This document shows, piece after piece, positions 32,803-41,630 of a stretch of DNA of 64,000 bases. Position numbers and translations under genes: made by a program. This DNA is from Micromonospora phaseoli (lineage in GTDB: Bacteria > Actinomycetota > Actinomycetes > Mycobacteriales > Micromonosporaceae): contig NZ_FNYV01000006.1 in assembly GCF_900109115.1 (NCBI RefSeq), positions 310,001 to 374,000 of the forward strand. The letters run 5' to 3'. The notes under the pieces are model-generated. The model was not told the DNA's origin and did no database searches. It saw nothing but the letters and a program-made list of their open reading frames with translations. Every line of letters begins with the position of its first letter. The first letter of the stretch is position 1.

Positions 32803-33177
32803 TCACACCTTGAGGACGTCCACGTCGTACAGCGCTATCGAGGCGTCGCGGGTGGCCAGGGTCAGATTCTCGGTGATCGCCTGTGCCACGAGCATGCGGT
32901 CGAAGGGATCGCGGTGGTGGGGTGGCAGGCGGCTGGCGGCGATGGCGTGAGCATGGGTCACGGGGAGTTCACGGAAGCCCATGTCCCTTACCCGCTCGGG
33001 AAGATCAGGGGGCCCGGCAAGCTTCCCCACGCTCTGTTTGATGGTGATTTCCCACAAACTGACCGGCGAGAGAAAGATGTCTGGCTCGTGGCGTAGCTGC
33101 TCGAGAAACTCGGCGCCGAGGGTCGCATCGCCGGTGATGGCCCAGAGCGCGACGTGGGTGTCCAGCAGTAGGGTCAT
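32803..33177 (-). CDS. PIN-domain toxin (second TA pair)
   Basis: A 124-residue PIN protein of the LLDTHVALW subgroup, with acidic residues in LLDTH, SLWEITIK, HRDPFDRML and LATRDASI. This subgroup is usually paired with Phd/YefM-type antitoxins, as here: it overlaps the antitoxin gene by ATGA. It is a different subfamily from the neighbouring VapC, so the two pairs are not recent duplicates. Confidence 0.92.
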   Translation of the reverse strand: MTLLLDTHVALWAITGDATLGAEFLEQLRHEPDIFLSPVSLWEITIKQSVGKLAGPPDLPERVRDMGFRELPVTHAHAIAASRLPPHHRDPFDRMLVAQAITENLTLATRDASIALYDVDVLKV

Positions 33178-33428
33178 CCGCCGATGCCGAAGTCAGCGGC
33201 GATCTCGGCGTTGGTCTGGGCGGAATCCCAGTCGCCTGAGAGGTCCAGCTTCCCGGCGAGGGAGCCGACTGCGGTCCGGTTGACCCGCCGTACAAGCGGC
33301 ACCACTTTCGCCACCGGGGTGCCCGCCCGGTCGATGATGATCTCTTCCCCCCGTTCCACCCGTTCGATGATGCGCGACAGGTGGGTCTTGGCGTCATGCA
33401 TGTTGTAGTGCACGGCTTCAGCCGACAT
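33174..33428 (-). CDS. Phd/YefM family antitoxin
   Basis: An 84-residue antitoxin with YNMHDAKTHLSRIIERVERG and EIIIDRAGTPVAKVVPL, the conserved DNA-binding N-terminal fold of Phd/YefM. The C-terminal region binds the PIN toxin that follows. ATG 33428 has GGAGG at a suitable distance. A repeat that could be its operator lies just upstream. Confidence 0.92.
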   Translation of the reverse strand: MSAEAVHYNMHDAKTHLSRIIERVERGEEIIIDRAGTPVAKVVPLVRRVNRTAVGSLAGKLDLSGDWDSAQTNAEIAADFGIGG

Positions 33429-33443
33429 CACTCGACCTCCTCG

Positions 33444-33462
33444 CTTAGCTAACAGCTTAGCC
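33444..33462. promoter_or_regulatory. Operator-like repeat upstream of the Phd/YefM antitoxin
   Basis: GCTTAGC occurs twice, separated by TAACA, and GCTAA/TTAGC also forms an inverted repeat within it. It sits 16 bases before the antitoxin start, where autorepression sites usually lie. Confidence 0.5.
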
Positions 33463-33631
33463 AACTCGACCCGGTGTCGTCACCGACGCACCGATTGAGC
33501 TGGGCGAACTCACGTGAACTGGGAAGGGACGGTGGCAGCGGGTTGCCGACGAATTGATCAATGCCCGGCTCGCCCGCCTCCGCCGGCCGGACGAAGCGGC
33601 TTGGTAGCGTCGTCGGGTCGCGAGGAGGCCA

Positions 33632-34990
33632 ATGGGCAAGAACAGCCGTGAGCGCCCCAAAGCCAAGCGGAAGGCCGCCGAGGCGGCGCAGCGTCGGCGG
33701 GCCGGCGGTACCGCTGGCTATGACGAGCCGCTGGGCTTGTTCGGCGCGCCTCGTACGCGGTCCCAGAGTCAGCTCGCCGAGCAGATCATCGATCAGGCGG
33801 TGCACGCCCAGCACTGCGAAGCAACCGCCGAGCTGGACCGCTGCCGCGCTCTGCTGACTGCCGGTCCCGGCGGAACTTCCGGTATCCAGATCGTCAACCG
33901 GGTCCTGCTGGCCTGTCTGCTCCGCGAGGTCGAGCACGCGTGGCGGCGCGGTTGGCAGCCGACCGAGCTGGTACGGGTGGCCCGCCGTGAGTACAGCCCG
34001 CGACACGGTCGACTCGTGGTCGACGTTATCGCGGCGCAGATGCGCAGCTATTCCACCGCGACCGTCGATCCTCGGTGGCAGTCACAGTTGGGTGCGCTCG
34101 ATGTGCGGGTGTGGTGGGAGCATGATGATCACTATGTGACGGTCTGGGGCGAGCGGCAGGACCTCGACCGTACCGGGGTGATCGCCGTCATCGTCGAGGT
34201 GCTTCATCTGCTCGTGACGCTACCGCCGATCGAGCGGGTCGGTCCGATGCCCGGTACCGCCAGGGCCGCCGCCGTGGCACCGCCGGCCGACCTCGATCAG
34301 CGGATGCTCGATCGGGTTCGGGCGCTACTGGCGAAGGCGGAGTCCACCGATTTCCCGGAGGAGGCCGACGCGTTCACGGCGAAGGCACAGGAGCTGATGG
34401 CTCGGCACCGCATCGATCACGCCCTGCTCGCCGCGAAGACGGGCGAGCGTGACAAGCCGGTCACCCGCAGGGTGGGCATCGACAACCCGTACGAGGCGCC
34501 GAAGACTCTGCTGCTGCAGGTCGTCGCGGAGGCCAACAGTTGCCGAGCGGTTTGGACGAAGCGGTTCGGTTTCACCACCATCGTCGGCTTCCCGGCCGAT
34601 CTGGAGTCAACCGAACTGCTGTTCACGTCGCTGCTTGTCCAGGCGACGCGGGCGATGACGCAGGCCAAGCCGAGCACTGACAGGTACGGACGTAACACGA
34701 CCCGCTCGTTCCGGCAGTCATTCCTGACCGCGTACGCGTCGCGGATCGGTGAACGGCTCGACGCCGCCACCGAGGGGGTCGACCGGGAAATGAACGCGTC
34801 GGCGGACGCCGCCCAACTACTGCCGGTCCTCGCTGCGCGCGGCGATGCGGTGCGCGATGTCTTCGAGAAGCAGTTCCCCGAACTGACACAGCAGTCGACG
34901 ACCATCAGCAACCGGGCAGGCTGGGCATCGGGCCGGGCCGCCGCCGACCGGGCTTCGCTGCACGGGCGGCAGGCGGTTGCACCCGATTGA
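33632..34990 (+). CDS. DUF2786 domain protein
   Basis: A 452-residue protein starting with a Lys/Arg-rich tail (MGKNSRERPKAKRKAAEAA). DUF2786 follows near residues 225-270 (DRVRALLAKAESTDFPEEAD, FTAKAQELMARHRID). The rest is mostly helical with no known catalytic motif. DUF2786 proteins are common in actinobacteria and phages and are thought to bind nucleic acid, but function is unknown. RBS GAGGAGG lies before ATG 33632. It follows the toxin-antitoxin genes in the accessory stretch. Confidence 0.85.
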   Translation: MGKNSRERPKAKRKAAEAAQRRRAGGTAGYDEPLGLFGAPRTRSQSQLAEQIIDQAVHAQHCEATAELDRCRALLTAGPGGTSGIQIVNRVLLACLLREVEHAWRRGWQPTELVRVARREYSPRHGRLVVDVIAAQMRSYSTATVDPRWQSQLGALDVRVWWEHDDHYVTVWGERQDLDRTGVIAVIVEVLHLLVTLPPIERVGPMPGTARAAAVAPPADLDQRMLDRVRALLAKAESTDFPEEADAFTAKAQELMARHRIDHALLAAKTGERDKPVTRRVGIDNPYEAPKTLLLQVVAEANSCRAVWTKRFGFTTIVGFPADLESTELLFTSLLVQATRAMTQAKPSTDRYGRNTTRSFRQSFLTAYASRIGERLDAATEGVDREMNASADAAQLLPVLAARGDAVRDVFEKQFPELTQQSTTISNRAGWASGRAAADRASLHGRQAVAPD

Positions 34991-35153
34991 TCGACTGCTG
35001 TGCTGGATCGGAACGTGGCGGTTCCCGAACCGTCCAGGTCAGCTGCTGGTACTGGGAAAGTTTCTGCTGGCATAGCGTCGGATCCGGGGCGAGTCGTTCG
35101 TAGCACAGGCGAGGGGCGGCTGGACGAGGCCGCCGGGACAAGGGAGTCATGGG

Positions 35154-35528
35154 ATGACGCGGTACCTGATCTCGTTCAACGACGGCGCCATGGACCACAT
35201 CCCCGACGACGACTGGCCCGACGTGGGCAAGGCCGCGCACGCGGTGATCGAGGAGGCCGTGCACGCCGGCGTCTTCGTGTTCGGCGCTGGACTCGAACGC
35301 CAGAAGGCCAGCGTCGTGGCCACGGACGGGATGGTCACCGATGGCCCTTACCCGGAAACCAAGGAGGTCATCGGCGGGTTCACGGTCGTCGACGTGGCCA
35401 CGCGCGAGGAGGCCCTGACGTGGGCCGCCAAGATTGCCGTCGCCTGCCGCTGTGCGCAGGAGGTCCGGGAGCTTCTGCCCGACCCCGAAACAGACGCGAT
35501 GCTCCGCCGGGCTGACGGGCAGGGGTGA
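35154..35528 (+). CDS. YCII-related (DGPF) domain protein
   Basis: A 124-residue protein with the YCII/DGPF signature TDGPYPETKEVIGGFTVVDV, a ferredoxin-like small fold often encoded next to ECF sigma factors. No sigma factor gene is present here. Function in the cell is unknown. Confidence 0.87.
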   Translation: MTRYLISFNDGAMDHIPDDDWPDVGKAAHAVIEEAVHAGVFVFGAGLERQKASVVATDGMVTDGPYPETKEVIGGFTVVDVATREEALTWAAKIAVACRCAQEVRELLPDPETDAMLRRADGQG

Positions 35529-35756
35529 CATCCCGACGGCGTCTGCGCTCGGCGGGCGGCTGGTGGTTCGCTCGGCCGCGTCGGTCAGGGTGAAGCCGAT
35601 CGTGTACTCGCCGACCGCCAGGCCGTACCAGCCCAGGTAGAGGTGGTCGGTGAGGGTGGCGGTGCGTGCCACCGCGCTGCCGAGGACCGTCGTCGAGGCG
35701 GCCAGGGCAAGCGTCAACGTCCCGCGGAAGAACCCACGGGCGAGAGTTCGGGACAT
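35525..35756 (-). pseudogene. Remnant of a secreted protein gene
   Basis: The minus frame from ATG 35756 starts with a convincing signal peptide (RGFFRGTLTLALAASTTVLG, then SAVARTA) and a short beta-rich stretch (LYLGWYGLAVGEYTIGFTL). After about 70 residues it loses sense and runs antisense through the YCII gene without a normal stop. The 5' part of a gene for an exported protein was probably left behind. Confidence is low. Confidence 0.35.
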
Positions 35757-36013
35757 GCAGGGATTGATGTCACTGCCGGCGCTTCCGGATGGCCCGGGTG
35801 AGCAAGGTCGGACAGAGCGGCACAGGCGGGGCGAGCCGCGCGGAACCGGCGCTGCCGTGGACGACCTCGCTCATGGATATGACCCGATCACCCGTGACGG
35901 TGATCCGCCTGCCGGACAGCGACGGAACCGTTCCGCCTTGCCCGGGCTGCCTGGCGTCTGTCAATATCGTCCGCCACGGGTGATCATCGCCCGGTCGGTA
36001 CATGGGGGACAGC
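35757..36013. other. Intergenic region before the Ig-like protein gene
   Basis: About 260 bases with no gene I can support. A short plus-strand frame (35789-35983) ending VPPCPGCLASVNIVRHG has a CPGC pair but no ribosome site. GGGGGA before ATG 36014 is the ribosome site of the following gene. Confidence 0.5.
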
Positions 36014-38116
36014 ATGCGCATCGACTCGCGCTCAGTTCGACGGATCGTGGCGCTGCTGACGGTGACAGCACTCGGCGGCGCTGGGGGCGCGGTACCAGCG
36101 GCCACACCGGCCTTGGCGGCCAGCGCCACGCTGCAATCCGAGCAGAGCGTACGGCCGCCAGCGGTGAGCTCGTCCGCGTATCCGGCGTACCCCAACTCGC
36201 CCAACCTCGACTACACCGTCGGCGTGACAGGCACGTTCCAGTTCCTCTCGTACCGCACCGACACGGTTGCATTCGCCTGGCGGCTCGGCGATGACGGACC
36301 TTTCGGCACCGCCCCGGCCGCCGATCGCCAAGGGAGCGCGTCGATCACCCCGGATCGTGCCGGGATGCAGACGCTGTACGTCCGAGACGTGACCGCCGAC
36401 GGGTCGCGACTGACCGAGACGGCCTACGCATTCAATGTGGACGACGGTCCACGGCTCGTCGATCCAGGCGAGTACGGCACGGAGTTGGTGGTCGGGGAGT
36501 CGCGGACGGTACGCCTGAAGCCGGGGGCGCGGGATGTCGTGTCCTACACCTACCGACTGCGCGACTGGCGGGGAACGACGCACGGCACGGGCACCGTGGC
36601 CGCGCGCCCGGACGGGACCGCGGACCTCACCTGGACGGCTACCCACTACGAGATCGACAACCTCACGGTCCAGAGCGTAAGCGCCGACGGTACGGTCTCC
36701 GCGACGCGTTACGTCAGCTACAGCGTCGACGGCGCGACGCCGACCGTGTCGCGCATCCCGGGCGTGGGCTGGGTGGAACCCACCTCGTTCACCGCCCGCA
36801 CGCGAATGGCGGACCCCGTCGAGTACGTGGTCACCGTCAACTCCGACGAGGCCAGCCGGCAAACCCTGACGCCTGCGGCCGACGGCAGCGCCACCTTCCA
36901 ACTCCTGCCCACCGTCAAGGGCACCCACTACATCTATGTCTTCGCCCGCGACGCCGCCGGTGTGCAGACGGATACCGCCGTCATCCTCTGGTCCGTGTCC
37001 AACCGCCCCCCGGTCACCTCGACCGCGTTCCCGGCGAACGGCATCGGCCGGGTATGGCCGGGCTCCTTCACCTTCACCGCCGGCATGCCCGGTACGACCG
37101 AGTTCCGTTACCGGCTCAACGGCGGTCCGGTGACCCCCCTCCCCGCCGGCCCGGACGGTAAGGCGACACTGGCCTGGACGCCGCCGGCGGTCGGCGGGTA
37201 CGAGTTGCTCGTCTGGAGCGCGACGGCCACGGGCAGCACCTCCTCGGTCACCGAGCACCGATTTCAGATCGAGCACCGCCCGGTCTATCTCGACCAGGTG
37301 AGCCCGCGCTCGGTGACCACCGGCGAGGTGCACATGCTGGAGCTGACGGGCTTCGACCTGCAGAAGCAGGACGTCGTCGAGGTCACCCCGGCCGGCGGTG
37401 AACCGGTGCGGGCGCAGGTCCACCAGGTGACCGGGGACCGCGTGCGGATGCTGGCCTTCGTCGACCTCGCCGGCGCTGCCATCGGCCCCGCAACGGTGAC
37501 GCTGACACCGCACGATGAACTCGGGTACTCGGTGAAGATGCCCGTCACGCTGCAGATCGTTGCACCGCCTGCGCCGAAGGCCACGAAGCTGCCGGCGATC
37601 ACCGGGACGGTCGCCGTCGGCAGCGTAGTGAAGGCCGGCACCGGGACCTGGACTCCCGACGCAACGTCGTACAAGTACCAGTGGGCTGCGAACGGGACCG
37701 CGATCAAGGGTGCCACCGGTGCGTCGCTCACCATCCCGGCCGCCCTGCTCGGCAAGAAGCTCACGGTCACCGTGACCGCGATCCGGCCCGGTCACCCGAA
37801 CGGCAAGGCCAGTTCGAAGGCGACAGTCGCGATCGCCAAGGGCAAGGCGCCCAAGGCGACGAAGAAGCCGACGATCAGTGGCACCGCGAAGGTGGGCCGG
37901 ACGGTCAAGGCCCTGGTTGGCACCTGGTCACCGAAGGCCGATTCCTACCGGTACGAGTGGCGACTGAACGGAAAGGTCATCAAGGGGGCGACCGGCAAGA
38001 CGCTGAAGCTGAAGTCGTCGATGCGGGACAAGAAGCTCACCGTCACCGTGATCGCCCGCAGGTCGGGTCATCTGGACGGCAAAGCGACCAGCAAGGTGGT
38101 CACCGTCCGCCGCTGA
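36014..38116 (+). CDS. Large secreted protein of Ig-like beta domains
   Basis: A 700-residue exported protein. The signal peptide (IVALLTVTALGGAGGAVPAA, then ATPALAA) is followed by a series of beta-sandwich, Ig-like or bacterial surface domains. The last two are tandem copies of about 85 residues (SYKYQWAANGTAIKGATGAS and SYRYEWRLNGKVIKGATGKT), each ending in a Lys-rich TVTVTA/TVTVIA strand. The C-terminal copies are highly basic and could bind wall polymers or DNA. No LPXTG motif or membrane anchor is seen. Start ATG 36014 follows GGGGGA; ATG 36002 is an alternative. Confidence 0.85.
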   Translation: MRIDSRSVRRIVALLTVTALGGAGGAVPAATPALAASATLQSEQSVRPPAVSSSAYPAYPNSPNLDYTVGVTGTFQFLSYRTDTVAFAWRLGDDGPFGTAPAADRQGSASITPDRAGMQTLYVRDVTADGSRLTETAYAFNVDDGPRLVDPGEYGTELVVGESRTVRLKPGARDVVSYTYRLRDWRGTTHGTGTVAARPDGTADLTWTATHYEIDNLTVQSVSADGTVSATRYVSYSVDGATPTVSRIPGVGWVEPTSFTARTRMADPVEYVVTVNSDEASRQTLTPAADGSATFQLLPTVKGTHYIYVFARDAAGVQTDTAVILWSVSNRPPVTSTAFPANGIGRVWPGSFTFTAGMPGTTEFRYRLNGGPVTPLPAGPDGKATLAWTPPAVGGYELLVWSATATGSTSSVTEHRFQIEHRPVYLDQVSPRSVTTGEVHMLELTGFDLQKQDVVEVTPAGGEPVRAQVHQVTGDRVRMLAFVDLAGAAIGPATVTLTPHDELGYSVKMPVTLQIVAPPAPKATKLPAITGTVAVGSVVKAGTGTWTPDATSYKYQWAANGTAIKGATGASLTIPAALLGKKLTVTVTAIRPGHPNGKASSKATVAIAKGKAPKATKKPTISGTAKVGRTVKALVGTWSPKADSYRYEWRLNGKVIKGATGKTLKLKSSMRDKKLTVTVIARRSGHLDGKATSKVVTVRR

Positions 38117-38446
38117 CACTCCAGACGGCCCGGAACGACTGAGTCACCTGCCAGACCGGTCGGCCCGGGCCGGCCAGGGCCCGGACTTCTGCGGTTCGCG
38201 CACGTACGGAACGTCTCCGCCACCGCCCCGAGGTCACGCATCACTCGACCTTGGCGGCGGCGGTGCCTGCTGTCGGCGGCGCTGCGCCCGGCGTACCCGC
38301 CGACGCTGACCGAACGGCCCATACCCGGTCGGGCATACCCGGTCGGGCGCTCCTTCCGCCGCCCACCGGTCCCTTATGGAAGCCCTCTCACCTGCGCAGA
38401 CTCGTCATCGAGACGTCAGCCCAGGCGCGAGAGAGGGGCGGTACCG
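38117..38446. other. 330-bp region upstream of the biosynthetic cluster
   Basis: No gene is supported here. It holds GC-rich inverted segments after the preceding stop, the tandem 14-bp repeat described separately, and GAGAGAGGGG, the probable ribosome site of the P450. It is the likely control region for the long operon to the right. Confidence 0.6.
38321..38348. promoter_or_regulatory. Two exact tandem copies of a 14-bp motif upstream of the P450
   Basis: ATACCCGGTCGGGC is repeated without a gap. Each copy holds the short palindrome CCCG-GT-CGGG. It lies about 100 bases upstream of the first gene of the cluster. A cooperative regulator could bind here. Confidence 0.5.
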
Positions 38447-39640
38447 GTGAGTGGAACCGTGACCACGGAGCACATCGAGCAGCTGCCCGAACTCCCGATG
38501 GAACGGAAGTGCCCGTACCACCCGCCGGCGGGTTACCGGGACCTCCGCGAGCGGGGGGCGGTCACCCGGGCGTCGCTCTACGACGGCACGCCGGTGTGGG
38601 TCGTCTCCGGATACTCGGCGGTCCGGACTATCCTGGCCAGCCCGCACACCACGGTGGACGTGCGGCACCCGAACATGCCGATCCCGGTGCCGGGTATGGC
38701 GAGCCTGCGGCAGAGCGGTTCGCCGACCATCGAGGCGTTGCTGCGTACCGACCCGCCGGAGCACTCGCGGCAGCGGCGGGCGGTGCTGTCCAGCCTGACC
38801 TACAAGAAGATCAGTGCGCTGGAGCCGGAGATCACCCGGCGCACCGACGTCTACCTGGATCGGATGCTGGCGACCTCCCCGCCGGTCGACCTGCTCGACG
38901 TGTTCGCCAAGCCGTTGGTCGCGGAGATCCTGGGCCGGCTGCTCGGCGTTCCGGAGGCCGACATCGAGCACTTCCAGACGCTGACCTACAAGCGGTTCAA
39001 CCCGATCCGGTCGATGACCGGATATCTGATCCATCTGCTCACCGACGGCCGCGACGAGCTGCGTGAGGGCCAGCTGCGGGAGTTGGCCGGGCGGGTCGCC
39101 GAGGGCGAGCTGTCCACCGAGGAGGCGGCGAGCCTGGGCCTCGCCCTGGTCCTCGCCGGGCAGGACATCACCGTCAACACGCTGGGCCTGAGCGTGCTCA
39201 CGCTGCTCGACGAGGGTACCCAGCTCGACCTGCTCCGGGCCGAGCCGGAGCGCTGGCCGGACGCGGTCGAGGAGCTGCTGCGCTACCTGTCGCTCACCGG
39301 CGGCACGGTACGCGTCGCGACCGCCGACCTTGAGGTGGACGGCCAACTGATCCGGGCCGGCGAGGGGATGGTCCTGCTGATCCCGGCGGCCAACCGGGAC
39401 GCCGATCGGTTCGAGCGTCCCGACGAGCTCGACGTGCGGCGGTCCTCGCGCGGCCACCTGACCTTCGGTTTCGGCATCCATCAGTGCATCGGCCAGCATC
39501 TGGGCCGGCTGGAGTTGACCATCGCGCTGCGCGCTCTCTTCGAGCGGATCCCCGGGCTGCGCCTGGCCGTGCCGGTCGAGCAGGTCCCGGTCAAGCAGGG
39601 CGTGGTGTTCGGGCTCGGCCGGCTGCCGGTGCGGTGGTGA
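38447..39640 (+). CDS. Cytochrome P450
   Basis: A 397-residue bacterial class I P450. The heme loop FGFGIHQCIGQHLGRLE places the ligand at Cys347, the ExxR motif is EELLRY, and the I-helix reads LVLAGQDITVNT, keeping the oxygen-activating Thr. It should hydroxylate, epoxidise or desaturate an intermediate of the pathway, possibly while the chain is bound to a carrier protein. Start is GTG 38447. It is the first gene of an operon of tightly overlapping genes and overlaps the ferredoxin by GTGA. Confidence 0.94.
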   Translation: MSGTVTTEHIEQLPELPMERKCPYHPPAGYRDLRERGAVTRASLYDGTPVWVVSGYSAVRTILASPHTTVDVRHPNMPIPVPGMASLRQSGSPTIEALLRTDPPEHSRQRRAVLSSLTYKKISALEPEITRRTDVYLDRMLATSPPVDLLDVFAKPLVAEILGRLLGVPEADIEHFQTLTYKRFNPIRSMTGYLIHLLTDGRDELREGQLRELAGRVAEGELSTEEAASLGLALVLAGQDITVNTLGLSVLTLLDEGTQLDLLRAEPERWPDAVEELLRYLSLTGGTVRVATADLEVDGQLIRAGEGMVLLIPAANRDADRFERPDELDVRRSSRGHLTFGFGIHQCIGQHLGRLELTIALRALFERIPGLRLAVPVEQVPVKQGVVFGLGRLPVRW

Positions 39641-39864
39641 GCCCGATGACCATCCGGCTCACCGTCGAACCGGACCGCTGCCTCGGCGCCGGGCACTGCG
39701 TACGGCTCGTACCGGAGGTGTTCGACGAGGACGACCACGGAACGGTCGTACTGCTGGTGGGCGAGCCGGATTCCGATCGGCTTCCGGCCGTCCGGGAAGC
39801 CGCGCAGCTCTGCCCCAACCGGGCGATCTCGATTCAGACGACACAGCAGGAGCGTGAACGGTGA
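39637..39864 (+). CDS. P450-associated ferredoxin
   Basis: A 75-residue ferredoxin with VEPDRCLGAGHCVRLVPEVF and a later AAQLCPN: three cysteine positions, the pattern of [3Fe-4S] or incomplete [4Fe-4S] ferredoxins that serve actinomycete P450s. It passes electrons from a ferredoxin reductase, not encoded here, to the upstream P450. It overlaps both neighbours by GTGA; ATG 39646 is another possible start. Confidence 0.92.
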   Translation: MSPMTIRLTVEPDRCLGAGHCVRLVPEVFDEDDHGTVVLLVGEPDSDRLPAVREAAQLCPNRAISIQTTQQERER

Positions 39865-41630
39865 CCAGCTTCAGGGCCCGAATGGAGATCAACGCCGAGC
39901 GGTTCGGCGAGCGGACCGCGTTCACCTACGCGGCCGACCCGCTGCTCGACGGCACACCCCTCAGCTACTCCTACGCGGAGATCCACGACGCCGCCCGCCG
40001 GGTCGGCGCGCTGCTACAGGGCCGGCTCGACGCCGGCGACCGGGCGATGCTGCTCTATCCGCCCGGCCCGCAGCTCGCCCTGGCCATCCTCGGCTGCCTC
40101 TACTCCGGGGTGATCCCGATCGTGGTGCCGATGCCGGACGGGCAGCAGCGCCGCAGCCAGCGGTTGATCGCCATCGTCCGCAACGCCCGGGCGGCGGCCC
40201 TGCTCACCGAGGCGAACGTGGCCGGCGACGTCGCGGCGTGGGCGGCTGCCGCCGGCGTGGCCGACCTGCCGTGCCTGGTGACCGACGCGATCGACATGCC
40301 CGGCGCGGAGCAACTCCGCGAGCTACCCGAGGATCCCGGCCGGATCGCCTTCCTGCAGTACACGTCGGGCTCCACCAGTCAGCCACGTGGAGTCGTGGTG
40401 ACCCACGCCAACCTGGCCGACAACGCCGGCGTCTACCAGCGCATCCTCGACATGCCGTCGGATGCCCGGTTCGGCGGCTGGCTGCCGATGCACCACGACT
40501 TCGGCCTGATCGGGCTCCTCCTCTCCCCCTTGTTCGTCGGCAGCAGCACCGTGCACATGCCGGCGTCGGTCTTCCTGCGCCACCCGCAGAGCTGGCTGTT
40601 CCTGATCGACCGCTTCGACGTGCACGCCTCCCCGGCGCCCAACTTCGCCTTCGAGATGTGTCTGCGCCGGATCCCGGAGGAGAAGCTGGCCGGTCTGGAC
40701 CTGTCCCGCTGGCGTCTGGCGATCAACGGTGCCGAGCCGATCCAGGCGAGCACGCTGACCCGCTTCCGCGACCGGTTCGCGCCCTACGGCCTGCGCCCGA
40801 CGACGATCGGACCCGGTTACGGGTTGGCCGAGGCGACCCTCGCGGTGTCCTGCGCGGGCCAGCACCGGCTGCCCCGGATCACCCGGGTCGACGCGGAGCG
40901 TCTGGGCCGCGGCGAGCTGCGGCCGGTGCCGGCGGAGACCGACGGCGGCACCCGTGACCTGGTCGGCTGCGGCGGGGTCTCCGAGATGGACATCCGGATC
41001 GTCGATCCGCGCAGCCGCGCGCTGCTCCCCGACGGCGAGGTGGGCGAGATCTGGTTGCGCGGCCCCAGCATCGCGCGTGGCTACTGGGAGAACCCCGACG
41101 CCACGGCCGCGGTCTTCGACGCGGAGACCGCGTGCGGCGAGCGCGGCTTCCTGCGCACCGGCGATCTCGGGGTACGCCTCGACGACGAGCTCTACATCAC
41201 CGGACGGATCAAGGAACTTCTGATCATCCGCGGGCGCAACCTCTACCCGCAGGATCTGGAGGCCGAGGCACGGTCGGTGCACCCGGCCCTGGCGCTCGGC
41301 GTCGGTGCCGCGTTCAGCGTGCCGGTACCGGAGGAGCAGGTCGTGCTGGTGCACGAGGTGCGGGCCGGGAAGGCGACGCCGGCGGAGCTGGCCGAGATCA
41401 CGGCGGTCGTTCGCCGCCAGTTGTCCCGCGAGTTCGGGGTGGAGGCGAGCGTGGTGCTGGTCCGCCCCGGCGCGGTGCAGCGCACCACGAGCGGCAAGAT
41501 CCAGCGGGTCGCGATCCGGGAGTCCTTCCAGGACGGTTCGCTCGCCGCGACGTACGCCGATCTCACCTCCGAGGTCCGGGCCCACCTTGCCGGACGGGAC
41601 CAGCGCGAGCTGGCCGGAGCAGCCCGATGA
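39861..41630 (+). CDS. Fatty acyl-AMP ligase (FAAL)
   Basis: A 589-residue adenylating enzyme. The ATP motif is YTSGSTSQPRG (from residue 167), the FAAL-type segment LVGCGGVSEMDIRIVD is present, TGDLG and GRIKELLIIRGRNLYPQDLE follow, and Lys546 in SGKIQR is the catalytic lysine. FAALs activate fatty acids as acyl-AMP and load them onto an acyl carrier protein rather than CoA. The likely acceptor is the carrier protein at 44973. It overlaps the ferredoxin and the first dehydrogenase genes. Confidence 0.94.
   Translation: MTSFRARMEINAERFGERTAFTYAADPLLDGTPLSYSYAEIHDAARRVGALLQGRLDAGDRAMLLYPPGPQLALAILGCLYSGVIPIVVPMPDGQQRRSQRLIAIVRNARAAALLTEANVAGDVAAWAAAAGVADLPCLVTDAIDMPGAEQLRELPEDPGRIAFLQYTSGSTSQPRGVVVTHANLADNAGVYQRILDMPSDARFGGWLPMHHDFGLIGLLLSPLFVGSSTVHMPASVFLRHPQSWLFLIDRFDVHASPAPNFAFEMCLRRIPEEKLAGLDLSRWRLAINGAEPIQASTLTRFRDRFAPYGLRPTTIGPGYGLAEATLAVSCAGQHRLPRITRVDAERLGRGELRPVPAETDGGTRDLVGCGGVSEMDIRIVDPRSRALLPDGEVGEIWLRGPSIARGYWENPDATAAVFDAETACGERGFLRTGDLGVRLDDELYITGRIKELLIIRGRNLYPQDLEAEARSVHPALALGVGAAFSVPVPEEQVVLVHEVRAGKATPAELAEITAVVRRQLSREFGVEASVVLVRPGAVQRTTSGKIQRVAIRESFQDGSLAATYADLTSEVRAHLAGRDQRELAGAAR

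Noticed and set aside
31765..35528. Integrated genomic island with att sites at tRNA-Lys
   Set aside because: No integrase or excisionase gene and no second copy of the tRNA 3' end was found in the window; only a weak suggestion remains.
35770..36204. Minus-strand 144-residue open frame before the Ig-like gene
   Set aside because: It runs antisense through the signal peptide of the Ig-like protein and resembles no family.
36032..37795. A 587-residue minus-strand open frame
   Set aside because: It lies entirely within the secreted Ig-like gene on the other strand and has the Arg/Gly/Val-rich composition of a shadow frame.
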